From Rhyzopertha dominica (Eukaryota > Arthropoda > Insecta > Coleoptera > Bostrichidae), in NCBI GenBank assembly GCA_025024175.1, contig QCXZ01000041.1, positions 29,817,786 to 29,881,785 of the forward strand: a stretch of DNA of 64,000 nt, read 5' to 3'. This document shows positions 9,631 through 24,400 of this stretch, one piece after another (position 1 is the stretch's first letter; each line of letters starts with the position of its first letter). Below the pieces are notes generated by a model. It was not told where the DNA came from, searched no databases, and saw only the letters and a list, made by a program, of their open reading frames with translations. The translations under genes were made by a program, and so were the position numbers.

Positions 9631-12329
9631 TCAAATGTGAAAATTTGTCTATATACCTTTATGAGATTGATAACTGCAAATATGTGTTATATGTGTTTGC
9701 ATCTGTCAAATTAAGCCTAAAGCACTCGTGATGTTACATAAACGGCAATTTCAAGAATTTTAATATGAAACCTTAAGTATACAAAATCATACAAATCTTA
9801 AGCAAAATTTTCTGTAGAAATAAAAAGTAATGTGAAAAAGGTTATTGCATTTAGTTTTTTGTTGTTGTTTTGACTATGTCTTGATATGTGATTCTGAAGT
9901 TATGCTGCAATTGCTGCATAAGAGCAAACATAATTTTCAAAACATGAGTTATTGGAAATGTAGTTTGGACACATGCCTTTAATAAATTTACTATATTTAT
10001 GAAAATATCAAATTTGGCTATGTCATATGTGATATAAAGTCGCTCTAGAATTTTACGTAGAATCCAAGAATTGTACTGGCTATTCTACTGGAAATACAGA
10101 AGCTAGCATCAACTTCGGGTGCAAGCAGACGTTGTTTTGAGCATTTGAGCTGTCATTATTTTCATTAAAAGAACTTANTACTCCGAAATTCTGAAATTAT
10201 TTTATGNGCGCTTCTNCGAAATCATATAATAAGAACTCGTTGTGACACACCCTGTACAAAATCGTTTTGTAAATCAATGTGGTTTGATTGACATTCATAA
10301 CGGTTTTCTGGATTGGCACTTCCGGAGTTACCCAATTTTTTGAACCTTTGCCAAACGGTTTGNAAACATTGAAGGTTGAAGGTCCCGACGTCACATGCTT
10401 CCAGTTTATAATAAGGTCCAGAATAATCGGTAATCAGCTGTCTGCTGGCACGTGGTATGCGCGTGATCATCACGTGACGTTAGCCTGTGGGATCGATGAT
10501 GCACAGGCAACCCAACGTCGGTCAGTGTCTGCTGTATACCGTCTACTACGAACGGTTTTGTCTGGTTTTGTTCTTCTGAAATGTGTATGTATCTCTGTGA
10601 GTTGTCGATCTTTCGCATGTGAATGTGTATACTAGCTGTCACAACACGTACTCAGACGAAAATAAACCAGTGTTTGCATTTCCTGTTTTTGCTCCGTGTA
10701 GTGTACTTAACCCTGGTTAAGTCATCATCCCTGGCTTGATGCGGAAGTTGATTCCCTTGGGTTATATGGTTATCTGATTTGGGTTCCTTTGTTATCGCTA
10801 GTATGCTGACGTCATAATTCAGAATCTTATCACTTGTGATATTGGTTGTATAAGGAGCAAAAGTCATTTGGGATCTTCAGTTGTGGATTGCCGTCGTAGC
10901 TCGTTTAGTAATCGATGTATTCCGAGAATTTATTGGAAGTAGTTACTAAATTCAAACTGTTTGTGTTCGTAATATTTTAGCGGAAAATAAATGTGTTGAG
11001 CTACCTATAAAAAAGTGATTAATAATAGTTACCGATCAACTGCGGATGGAATCAAACACATTAGTGGCTCCCGATTTAACACACACTTTGATATGTACGT
11101 AAATGTCAGAATAATAATAGATGTGCTATGTTCACCCGGATAGCTCGTGTACCTAGACTACTTCCTGAAAATGTACAAAATTAGATTTTTAAAACATTTC
11201 ATTGCTAAGATTGCATTAATTTATGTTGTCCCGCATACTTTTAACTTACACAATATTGATTACACCTGTTTGCATCATATCTCAAAATAATTTGAAAGCG
11301 TTGGGTTAAGAAGACAGTGCGCGTACACTAAACACTGCCTACAGCCTATAAAATAACAAAAAATGCTAATCTTTGTTACCTGTTATGTTTCAATAGCAGC
11401 GGGTCAGTGACTATCACCTTGAACCATTTCATAAAACCGAACGTGAACTTAACAGCTCGCTGCTAATTATAGTTTGTCTTAAAGGACAAGACACGCTGTC
11501 TGATTTCCCTATTAAGGTTTAATGGAGTGTTTTGTCGCCTTATCGGTTTGCTTATAACCTGGAATTACAAATAAGTGTAGTAATGACTACGTTCATGTTA
11601 CAGTGTGTAATAACCGTAAAATGCTTGTAATTTGATATGATACCGATTCGGTTTTTTTCTATGTTAAGTCCAGAATTTGTAAAGTAGACATAAGTTGTTT
11701 GATTAAAACGTGGTCTGACCTCGCCAGCGATGAATAAGTATGTTGGTATGTATCAAAATGTGATTTAACAGTTAAAGATAAGTAAATAGCGCTGCTTAAT
11801 TAGATTGACTTCAACGGAACAGTAATATATACATACTAATATTACCTATTCAGCTCTCGTAGATACTACCTACTCACAGTAATGTTTTTGTTTACGGTTA
11901 AAAAACGATTGGTAATCTGTTATCAACTTAACGAGTATTGTGTGGGAATAATTTTATTGTATTACAATTGCCTCCATCGCACGTGAAATTGGTTCAGAGA
12001 TATATGTGTGGCTGTAAACAATTTACAATTTGCTTTATTACTATGGCCAACAAATCACCTGCATAATGCGGTCACATGTTGAATTTTGTGGACTCAATGC
12101 TGTCACATCATTAATTAATTATATTGTGGTTATACTTGTGAAGAACAAATTAAATAAATAAGCTTAGTTTAACCACACAATGATGTATGCTTGTTAATAG
12201 TTATCGCAAGTTACATACCCTATTCTACAATTTAGTCCGAAATAAATTATGTAACAGCAAGAGTTTTGAAGTTCAACGAGATTCATAGCACCAATCGCAT
12301 GAAAATTAAATTAAATTGAATTGTTACAG
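9631..12329. other. Non-coding region upstream of gene 1 with repeat-like traces
   Basis: No coding region is supported here. The 5' untranslated exon or exons of gene 1 and its promoter should lie in this stretch or further left, because the first coding exon is preceded by a splice acceptor at 12328-12329. I cannot place them. Around 10236-10260 the sequence GACACACCCTGTAC resembles a mariner/Tc-type end. The overlapping frames on both strands at 10.2-10.9 kb have no domain and look accidental. Confidence 0.4.
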
Positions 12330-12341
12330 CTTGGCCGGACC

Positions 12342-12422
12342 ATGGACACCAAACCCAGGAATATGATAGCACCAGATGGTGGATGGGGATGGATTGTAGT
12401 TTTAGGAGTCAGTATTGTCAAC
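12342..12422 (+). CDS. Gene 1 coding exon 1 (start, TM1 motif)
   Basis: The acceptor TTGTTACAG ends at 12329, so this exon begins with 12 nt of 5' untranslated sequence and an intron lies in the 5' UTR. ATG at 12342 is in a good context (GGACCATGG). It encodes 27 residues including DGGWGW and ends AAC before GTAAGT; phase 0. No upstream in-frame start fits after the acceptor. Confidence 0.9.
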
Positions 12423-15400
12423 GTAAGTATAGTTAAATGCAGAATGTCAAAACTACATATAAAATTAGCACAGTGCGGCAAATCGTAATTTAATCCTAGA
12501 GTTCAAAACCGCTGCAAATTGAATCAGTACTTTCACATCAAATTGTCAAAATGACATTTACGCTTGTATTTTTTATATTATACAATCAATAATGAGGTGT
12601 TGAGCATTTTTTGCCTTAGCACATTTTTGGAACAACAAACGGTTCTCGTAGTATTAGCAAAAATCCATAAATTCTTAAAATCGTTCTTTCTGTAAATAAG
12701 TCGAAAATTATTAACTTAATAATAAAAATTCAAGAGTGCTTTTCGATCAGAAATTTTATTGTCTAAACAATAGCAAAATTAAAAAAAAAATCGTGTGAAC
12801 AGGGTCTAAAATCCAGTTTTTTGCAAATATTTCGAAAATGTCAAAATTTTCAAAAACACTTTTTGTGAGAAATTTTATTTCATATCTGATAGTATTTTCA
12901 CTTTTTGAATAAATTAAATATTTTCGGAGATATTTAGGAAAGACCGTTTTTAAGTGACGCTTTTTTGCTAATATCATCTAAACAGTTTGCTGCACCGAAA
13001 ATTTATAGGGACGAATAATACTCGCAATTATACTAATAATCACATACTAACAAGAAAGAAAGGAAAATGTGACTAAGGGTAGTTACCCTCCAATTCCTCC
13101 CCCTTCTCTATACCCTACTTATCGTGTGCACAAACAAAACCACAGACACAGACAAGAAATTGGTTTTTATTCAAATTTAGTTTTTTTGCGTTTTTGACCA
13201 TTTTAAAGCGAATGAGCAACTAAAAATTTTTGAATTTTTTTTCTCGNTACAATACTTCCCATCCGTTGGATGTGAAAGTAATTTACTATTTGTCAATTAC
13301 TACTGGGCCCATTAAAAGGTAGACAGAGGTTTTACGAATATTTCGTCTATTATTAGAACGATATCAACATTGTAAAAACAATAGGGTGAACTGTAGTTTC
13401 TGTCGCCCAGTGTTATTACTGTAAAAAGAGTACACGTACTCTTGACACCGTCACCTTTTGTATGAGTTTACCCACATAACCATGTACAGATGTTGTGTTG
13501 GCAGAATTCCAAGTTTCGCACACTGCTGATGAAACGTAATGAAATAATTAGTAATACTTGCAAAAACAGCTATAACATGCAGTCCTTTCCGTGACATTTA
13601 ATAGGCACGCGGTTAAAACGTTTAGACATTACTTTAGCTTCACCATTTTTTTGAAGTTTTCGCGTGTTTTAAAATTAAGTTATTAAGAATATTTTACAGG
13701 CATCTGCTTCTCTTTTTTTACCAAAATAAATCAAGGGTACAGCTATTGCTTTCGTATTGAGTGCAAATTTTTCTATGCTATGTAAATAAGTATGTCTAGT
13801 TGACGTGTGCAGATGTTTGCCATCTTGGCAGAATACCGGTTACTTCCTATAGTCATTAGCTTTGACATAAAGGCAAAAGTAGTTCTTCGTCATGTTGCCT
13901 CTACTCAAGTATAAAGAAGCTATTTATGCAGTAAGACATAGCTGATGAAAGTATTTATCAGGAAGTACCTTTGGGCCTTTTTAACCGCAGTTATGCAAGG
14001 TGCATGTTATTCATTCTGTGGTGATTATCGCTATTTTCATTTCCAACACGGTTCAGATTTGAAGATGTATAACAGCAAATACCACATAGTAACCCGTTTG
14101 CCAATTTATTACGAGTATTATGTAAGGATCTTGTGAAAAGGACTTAATACTAATTTTGTTGTTGGCGATTCCATCAAATTCTACAATCCGCTTACAGAAA
14201 CAATTACATTAAACTTAAAGCTGTCTGTCGAATGGCTACTGCGATGTATTATGCAAATAATTAATTAAATTCAAATTAAATATATAATATTAATTACATT
14301 GATATTTTGTGGAAGCATTCTACACGCAATTTATGAAATATTCATGTCCCTGTGCGCAGCATACAACCATGATTTATTGACTTTTTATGTACAGCAAACA
14401 AAAGTCAAGAAAAAACGTCATGTTTTCAGAATCTTGTTTTGTCATTTAGCCATACTTGATAATGAATGAACACTGTATTGCTTTCGCACGAGGTTTAAAT
14501 TTATTTATTAGAGAAATTGAAAATTAATATCTGTTACGCATATTACTTCAATTCAGTCACTCTGAAAGACGTAAGAACAGTTATTAGGTAGCTTTATTAG
14601 TTTGCTTCATCGCTATTCAAGTCAGACTGACTCCGCGCGCTTTTTGCTTTTTGCCGCGGTTATATACCGACCGACGAATATGTTCGAATGTTTCCAGACA
14701 TATCGCCCTGGCTAGTATGGAATTTTGAGAACATTAGAGCACGATAAACTTTAAGCAACCGTGCGAATGTCAATCAAGTTGCCTAATCTGCAGACGTTGG
14801 TTTCCCTACACCATAAAACTATTATTTCGTTTCATTTTGAATTTTGCTGATATAACGAAGTACAGGATTATTGTAGAACAGGAAAGAGATGCTTGGTTAA
14901 TTAACATTGATTGTTAATTAAAAGTACAATTTCTAAAAGCAACTATTTGATTAATTTGGGACAAACTGTATTAGCAGAAAATTTAAAATTACATGTGACA
15001 GCTAAGTTTGAAACGGTAATTCGATATATGATATTATTACAAACAAAAGAGATCACATTATTTAACTATTAAATATGACCAAGGTTAAATGAATTGCTTC
15101 GAATATTATTGTGATTAGTAATAAACTACATCAGATTATTATGAAGTAAACAAAACTATCAATGAGTTGCTAAAGGTTCTCGTTTATTATCGTACTGGTT
15201 TAGGAATAAGCGATTTTATGCTAAAGCAAGAATAATTTAGTCAACATGTTAGTAAACAATTGGACGACAAATCGGTAATACACCTAAAAACAAACGCAGA
15301 AGCCATATATACAACTACAACAGAAAACCCCCAATAAACACAGAGAAGAGGTCATTAACTGTAGAAAACCTAAATACATCGAATTTAACAAATAAGAGCG

Positions 15401-18400
15401 ATATTTATAAGGTCCAAAGACCAAAAACATTTAGAAACTCTGTTCAGACGCCATTTCAATAATCAACCATAGCAAAACTAAATACGAAGTTGTATCGCTT
15501 TTGAGCAGTTATGGTTTCTGTGTCATTTGATATGTTTTGATTCGAGACAGTGTGAAATCGCTTTATGCTTTGAATTCCACACCCAATAGTAATTCATTNT
15601 AGTTGTAGTAATGACTAATATAGATTAGGTAAATTTATAAATGCTAATTTTAGCATTGTAACAACACTAGTAATAAATGTCGCATTGATAATTTTGCGTG
15701 AAGTCAAGTGAAGGTCATAGAAGAATTATGCTATTGGAGGTGCGTGAAGTTGGACCAACCCAATGTAAGACACCAACAATTAGTGCTAATTTGTGCTGAT
15801 CATTTTACAATATGTGCTGATGCCCATAATTAGTTATTAGCGGTTGAATAGGGGTTGGTCCAACTTCACGCTGTGCAACCCGTATTAGAAAATTTAAATT
15901 TTATGTTTTTAATTATTAGTGCTCAATTAGTGCTTATTTGGGCTGATAATTTTATAATAAACCAACCCCTATTCAACCGCTAATAACTAATTATTGACAC
16001 CAGCATAAATTGTAAAATTATCAGCACAAATTAGCAGTAATTGAGCGCTAATTGTTAGTGTCTTGAAAACTTTAATAATTACATTGGGTTGATCAAAATT
16101 CACGCACCTTTTAAAGGGCTCTTTTCTGGCAACGTTTCACTTCTTTCTCTGAAAAAGGAGCGGTGTTGGTTTTAAATCAAGGAAGTTATCTTTACATAAT
16201 ATTTGTACAGTTGTTTAAGCATTCAAAACCTAACATCTAATCTTACATGCCCTCACAACAATTTCTGCTGTTTAAGCTAAAAAAAGGAAGAAAAAAACTA
16301 AACACGTTGTAGTCGATGCATGCTATAAAACTTCTATGTAGTGATGGGCGCGTAGAATACTCCATGTAGATTACGCCATTTTCTACGCGTAAACTATGTA
16401 ATATTCTACTTTAAAAGTCTACTGTAGAAAATAGCATTAAGTAGATAAACAGCAAACTAGTAATATTTAGTACTTTTAACAGCTCCAAATGCCTCAAATG
16501 ACAGTATTATTTTGTATATTATTATTTTTGTTGCTTCCTAACTAAACAAAATACTACTTCGTTGTAATTAAAATAACTAGACACACGTTAAACAACAATA
16601 ACTTGTTTCGACATACAGTTGTTAGGGCCAGAAGGCACAAGCGTGCTTTGGAGCCCTTAATCGGTCAATGGTTTCTTAAATGACTGTAAACTATGATTTT
16701 ATTATCTTTCTTGTCTATAAACGGAAGAAGACGGGCTATTTCATATGCTACCTATTATACCTATAATATACTCGCAGAAGAAAAGACTTTGAAACACATG
16801 TTTTGTCCCAAAGAAGTAAGAAAACCGTTTGGGTATTCTGATGACTTACTAAAATAAGTTATGCAAATTTGTAATATAAATATTAAAAAACTGCAGTGCT
16901 TTAAAAAATTTTAAGAATTGACCCGTAAAACAGGGAAATTGGAACAAAATAATTTGCACACTACACTTAATATATAATAGCCATAATATACTCGTCTCAT
17001 ATTTTCTACTCAAAATCTACGCCAAAATGCTTTATCTACATTTTCTACGCGGGTAATGTAGAAAATTATAATTTACGCGTAAACGCCCATCACTGCTTCT
17101 ATGCATTTAGAATAGAACTATTGTGTAATATAAGGTTAGTAAAGTGCAAGTTTAGTGTTACACAATTTGCATTGCGATAACTATGACTGATGTAAAAGCT
17201 GTAAAGGTTGTATAGGGAATTTAGACGCATTTCATAGATTACGTAGCTTTATGCTTAGGTAGCAGATAATAAATGGAATCTCTTCTTTTTGTGTTCTGTT
17301 CAGTAAGTGTTTTATCAACCGCCGATATCATTGAACTTGAGTAGTAAAATATGTAATATGAGTACAAGGAATTTTACCGGTGTAGACTAGTACTCCAGTT
17401 AAAGGAAATATACTACACACAATTCACAATACTTGCAACAAGATTGATATCCTCGTAAATTTGATAACCACAATTAAATTTTCAAGGTTACTTTATGTTT
17501 GCGAACCATCAGTATAGTGAACATTCATGTACCTACCTACTTTTAGTTGGAAGGTATTTCAATAATTAACGAATACCGTCAAACGTTGCCTGTTGTACAA
17601 ACATAGAGATGTTGACGCACTTGGCAAATTTTTTCTTTACTAATAATTCCGACTTTGACGGCCTTACTAAGTAGTATTTTAGTTTAACTCACCTAATGCG
17701 TCATAAGGGAGATAAAACGGTTTTGTTGTTTAAAACGCTTATTTCGACTTATTCTTTCTGCATTCGATTTAACATGAAGATTCCTTCCTTCAGAAAGTCA
17801 GAGTAATGCATACTAGGATAATTTTTAGGTATAATTGGCTGTCACCGTTTCTTAAATTACATGTTAGCTGACATTCAATAATAGACCAATAATAATTAAC
17901 TTGCAATGCCAACATTTTCCTGACATTGTATCCTGGTGCACTCGTCTCGTATGTCTTTGCTAAAGTCCTGGCACTGTTAGTAACCTGGTTGATGAAGTTC
18001 TAAATCGCCAGGATGAAATTTCTGCTCTCGCAACACGCCATCCACTTAATCTTTGCTCATATTTCATCCGCTTTAATCCGCCTGTTGCAACAAGATATTT
18101 TACTTCCACATCCAATGGATGGGAAAAATAAACTCGCAAATATAAACATGATTGACATTGAAGATCGATGGCCTGTATCAATTGTGTGTGTTCACTAGTT
18201 ATAAAATGTAAAGTTTTATACATTAATAAATAGTACTTAATTAATTAAGTGTTTATCTGTATCCATAACGCTGCAAAAAATAATTTAAACCAAAATAAAT
18301 TGTTTACAACTTCTCAGTGCGCAACGTGGCAACAACGCAGTTTTAAGACATGCTCAGATTGACTAGGACTTGGTGTGACGTATCACCCGATGTAAAGAAG

Positions 18401-21400
18401 ATAGCGTCCGCTACTTTCCGTATTTCGTTTGCGTTATTGGTTATGTTTGAGACTGTTCGCGTTTATGTTTTTTTTTATAAATTCAACAATATGTAGTCTG
18501 AATGCTTTGTTACGCGTCTTCGAACCATTTGCCGGCTGTAGATATGTTTATAGTCACCGAATTTATCAAGAACGACCCACGTTTTAATGCTGCCGAAATC
18601 AAAGGCGCTAAAGCAGCAGTATAAGTAATTAATAAAGCAGCTTAATCTGCAATTTAATACATTATGGATCATTGATATTTTGAACGAAATGCATCTTTTT
18701 TCTAGTGCAAGTCGTGAGCAAAACACGGAGATGCAGCTGTAGGTTATTTTCAGGTGAAGTGAGAGGGGCCCATATGTATACTGCAGTCTTAAGATATGCC
18801 CGGAACGCAAAGTTCGTGCAAAAAATTATGCAGTTACTCTAAGTCTCACAACAGTAAAATGTAGATTTTGTCTTGGTCATACCCCTTCTGGCTGCTTTAA
18901 ACCATTAAACCATCTCCGTTTGCGTTGGTAGTCTCCGGGTACACTTACGAATATTTTGTTGAGACTATTGACGGATGTATTTGAAATTTGAACACTGGCA
19001 CAATGCACCATCTGCTGTTAGCTTCTGGTTTGTACATGCTTAAACATTCTTCCAGTTGTTAGGAGGAGTCCGTTAAAAGCAAGAAAACAACTCGTTTCAC
19101 TCGGCACAAGCAAAGGCACGTAGGTAACATAACCTATATTCTTTGTTTACATGGGGTGCTACGTCACACCGTCTCCATCCGGGGACACTGCGTTTGTTTG
19201 AACTTTATATTTGAACTTCAGAAACTGCAAAACTGGTGCTAGAAAAATTTTGAAATTTTTAGGACGTAACAAGGGTGCTCCAGATATACACATGGCATGA
19301 TTTCTAAAAAATGTGAAAACACCCAATTAGAACTATTCATGACGTTTAGGTATATATTTCGTGAAGTCAAAGGTAGACGATCAAATGTTCATTGATGAAG
19401 TAAACCAAGCAAGTACATTCTTTACTAACAGAAATGATAGCTCTTTGTGCAATGTGTTGGTAAATAGACATTAAACAGAATACTTAACAAAATAGCAAAA
19501 CACGTACAGAAATAAAAACTTGTTTTCAAAGGACTTCATTGTCGTCGACGTCGACGCAGGATTACATTTTGAATCTAAGATGTCATAATGAGAGGAAGAG
19601 TGAAACTGTAGCGCCGGAATACAGCACTCGGTGTCAAAACTTTGTAATGCCTTAGCTGATTTTTCATGTTTATTTCAAGCTTCATTGTGTCATCTGAAAA
19701 TGTTTCTACTGGCAATTATGTTTTCATGGGAAGTATAAAGTTTGTAGCCCTTTCGTGTAATGTTTATTTTTCTCTTTTCCGGAAATGGTAAATTACACTA
19801 AAGAAAAGGATTAAAATTTTTCATTCGCAAATTAGCCTAATTTATATGTGGTCGTTTATGTTGCAGCTCTGCACGAGGTCGATAGAAACATCATTTGGCC
19901 TGCTGTTTGGAGATCTCCTTGGCGAACTGGGAGTTGAGACCACTGGTGCTGCCATCATCATGAGTACTCTAGACGCGCTTATTAATTTTTCCGGACTTCT
20001 CGTCGGTCCTCTCATTCGCGCGACGTCCTATAGAAAAGTGTCAGCCATAGGATCAGCACTGGTGGCCCTTGGACTTATACTTACATCCCCAGCTCGTAGC
20101 ATGACACACATCATTGCAACATACAGTATTATTAACGGTAAGTTTTGCTATTAAATCAGTGATTTTCATGAATATGTGGTTCGGTATGGTTAAGTTTTGT
20201 CGTCTTACGTTCTACAAAGCTCTTATAACTTTTTAAACATAAGGGTGCCTATTATTGTGACCAATATCCTACCAAACATAACCAGAAAANGAATGCTGTN
20301 TAGAATATAACATTAAGCTTCACTACACATTCAGTTTGTATCATTTTTCAAAATTGAAAACTGATTTCCTCTTATAGGTATGCCTATTTAGAAGCTTATT
20401 GTCTAGCTTTAATACCAAACAATTGGGTATTATCACATTTTTGAAAATTACGTAAAATGAATCTTGAAGTGCATATATATCGTACGCCATGTTAAAAAAA
20501 CAAAAAAAATATTTGTAGGTAGAGAATTTCAGGTCTTAAATTCGAATCTTGGGAGTCACCGCCCAAACGCTGTATTATCCAAGGTTACTCAACTCGTGAC
20601 GTCAAGTGTCACGCAAACATTACCGAGGAGCGTGCTGTTTAATGGTGTAGTATCATTCTTGTATTGGAAAAGCTTTTGCGTGGTGTTTATTGAGAGGACA
20701 GTGTAAGAGGTCACACCAAAAAGTGATAAGTGTGGTTTCGCAAGCATCTATTATGTATGGAAAACAAAACAAGTGTTGTTTTGTACATGGTTATAAAAGT
20801 ACTTTAGTCAGTACAGCTAAGAAAATTTTTCTAACCTTTCCTCGAGATTATCAACGTATGAAAAAGTTGTTTAAGGTCTCTAGACGTGATATGCCGAAAT
20901 CTCAAAGTTTGTTTTTCTGTTGTGAAGATCATCTTAATTCTTACTGCAAGTTTTATTATTCTTTTTGGGGTTATAAGTGTTTACCATTCACTTTCGATTT
21001 TGTTATAGCTTGAAGAGGATATGAAAAATTATATGCGTTTTAAGTTGATAAAGGGAAATGTTATAATAAAGAAAGACGTTGTTCCCCATATATTCGACTG
21101 TTAGCCAGACCGAAAACAAGCCGCAAGAGCGCCGAAAATAAAGGGCAATTTATATTTGTTCTGACCTATAAAATAAATGTCAAGTTTAGGGTACACTTTT
21201 GATTCTTACATTTTTATGTTTACAAATAGTATGTTTCCAACAACCCACTGTGATTAAATTATCAATGTTATGTTAATTTGATAAAAAGTTCACTTATGCT
21301 TTTGCTTTTACGTTCATAACCGCCGCGTTGAACCGCTCGTCGCTATACACAAATTCTATAACAATGAGCATGCCTTCAGAAGTCATAACTCATAAGTATT

Positions 21401-24400
21401 TCACTTTTTCTTGGCGCGTTTTAATTCGCTTGTCACAAAATTAACGCAAACAACAAACTGATAAATTGACGGGCTGAGGCTGACGCGTGACGCGCTGGCC
21501 CCAGATGTAAACAAACGGCCATTTACAAGACACCTAACGTCACGGCCAATATGTTTGCGTTTTGGCGGTCCCTTTGGATATTCACATTTTTAATATTAAA
21601 ATACATCTTACGATCCATTTTTTCGAATTTATAAGCTGTCACAGCTGTTTTGTGGTTTAGATGCTACCTATTAATATGCAATTTAATAAAATATAAATAC
21701 ATGGCAAATACCCAATTATCTAAATACATTTTAATACTAAACAATATTTCAAAATTCAGCCACCTATTGGTAATATTTTACGTGGCATGAGTTAGGAAAG
21801 CACAATGTGTTATGTTTAATTGCACAGACCATGCTAAAAATAAAACAATTTATGTAATTGCATCTTTAGAAATACAATAAAATAAACGCTATGACCTAGC
21901 AAGTATGCAAACCCAGTGAATGAACGTCTTTCTTCAAATGAGTTACCCCAATCGAAGTCTACATATCCTTTCAGACCACCTCCATTAGAAAATTACAATT
22001 GTATAAGAGGCCATAGTACGTACCATTTAAATAACGTTACACTCTTTTCCCTTATTCGGAGACCTATTCATGACATATACACATTACTACCGAAATGTCG
22101 GAAGTAACTTACATCAGGAGGTGTTCCAAACTATGCTCTTAATGTGCTGTATTCCCAGCGTCCGCCCAAATTCAGGTGGCATACCGGACTGAATCAATAG
22201 ACATCTTGCTGCATGTAACAATGTTCTGTTCCGTCTCGTTACAACACCGTTGGCAAACATTGCCCTATGTCATGCTGTTCTAACAGTGCATTGAAATGTT
22301 ATTTAACGTACTGGCGACGAATAGGGTATTCTACATTTTTTTTAAATACTGAATTTTATAAAGCAAAACAAAATAAATAACACGTGTTTCATTTTTATTN
22401 GTTTTATGGTTATTTAGCTAATAAATTAACATCGAATTTACAATGCATTCAGTATAGAAATTGCTCCAATAAATGACGTCTTGACGTCAGCGTGCAAAAG
22501 AATATTTTTACGCAAGCGTATCTTCCAATTCGACATACTGCGACATGGGTGCCAGATTGCAGTCATAAATAAAATTATTATTGCTTAAATTTAAGTTTTC
22601 AAACGTCTTACTCCAAAACTTATTAAAAACTATTAATGCACATTACTAGTTTTTTAATTTTATTTCATTCTGCATAATTGTTAAATGCAATAATAAAATT
22701 AAAACATGATTGGAAGTATATCGCCAGGAAAAAAGGGAAAATGGTCAACATCGGCATTCGGCAACACTGGAAGAAATTCTCTCATCAAGACAGAAGACAG
22801 GACATATAAAATATTTTATATTATATATATTATATTATTTTATAGAGTTCGGTGGGACAACATAACCTCCTATGACATAACCTCAAAGGTTTTCTTGATG
22901 GTCATGTTTGCGTTAGATTTAGTTGTTTTGTCGTTTTGCCTGCAAATAATAGTACAATACGGAAAATGTCTGTCGTCAGTTAACCGTCATCTGTTCTGTT
23001 ACACAGCACATATGTACACAAAGCAACAAAGCTTGCAGACCGGTGTTGCCAGATGTCAAAATAGACACAAATTGTTGACGCAAGAGTGTCGCGTTGTTTG
23101 CTGTGATTTAAGGTTTTGCATACTTTTGAACCTTGAAGTTGCAAGTTCTTGATACTTGGCAGATTCGTAGTTTTCTTGTTTTTTCGTTAGTAATCCAATG
23201 TTTATGTGATTCCAATTAGTTGGAAACTGAATTCAAGAAAAGTACCGACATTGGGCAACACTGCCGAATGTTTGACGTTTCAATGAACAATGGTGAGGCA
23301 TGCGCTTTATTACCGGTGTGCACGCTGACGTCACGCCGACAACTTGCACATGAACTTTTTAAATGTCATTTTTTTCCAATAATGAAAAATTGCTGATTTA
23401 TTTTTTTTAATTATTGCATCAGTACTTTTTAAATAGTCTATAGAATCCAAATTTCGTAAGTAACTGTAAGTTTTTTGATACTATATGATACGACACCCTA
23501 TTGTCGAATTGCTTCATGACTTCATTCCTCTCCCTGTTGAATCTTATTTCTCTCCCCACGGAGAAGTCATTGATAAACTTGACAAGATAACCCTTTTTGC
23601 CCAACTAATAAACTCCCACGGGACCGCAGACATCCGGATGCACCATATCTCAATTTTCGAAAAAAAAATTAATTAAATAACGTCTCCCATTGTCAAACAG
23701 TAGCAATAAATTATTAATTATTTATGATTATATAGAAAACCGCAAAATTCACTTCAAAACTAGCCATCATTCGTTGAATTCGCTTAATAAACCACACTTG
23801 AGTTGTGCTATTTTGAAGATTTGAAACTTATGTCCCTTCTGTTATCGCTGTCATAGCAACTAGAAAAACCTGTTCAAACAAACTTTGTTTAGGAAAGATA
23901 TATAATGAGTTTATTTTAGACCAACGTTGTATTGCAACATTTTGGCGAAAGAAACGATTTGTTGATATGTCATATTAAATACGCTACCTAGCGGCAAAGT
24001 TGAGAACTTTATAATATTTTAAATTAAATATTTAAAAACCTTTGTGGCCATATTTGTTTAAATAAAAATTTACCGCAAGATTCTAGCACCATTAATTTCC
24101 AAGATGCAGCCGCTGTCCACCCTTAACTGATCAGTTATTTCACTTTCGGTTTCGGCCGAAACGGGAATTGAAACTGAAATTTGCTTTGGGTTTTGGCAAA
24201 AAAGGTGATTTTGGTCGTACACTATCTGTGTGGTAGCAGAACATTATAAATATACTNTAACCATAATGAAGATTGTATTGGAGAAATCAGCACTTAACAC
24301 ACATTGAGAACATCGATAAATTTTCAGTTCCTTTTTAATTTAGTAAATGACTATTTTATTTCAGGTTTAGGTGTAGGTTTGACTGCGTCATCGACATTCG

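Noticed and set aside
10197..10867. Cluster of overlapping frames on both strands, up to 115 codons
   Set aside because: They overlap each other on opposite strands, contain N bases and match no family; they are more likely chance frames in repeat-derived sequence.
22706..23152. 148-aa + strand frame as a gene
   Set aside because: It is inside an intron between a small inverted repeat pair, of low complexity in its first third and without a recognised domain; no splice or start support.
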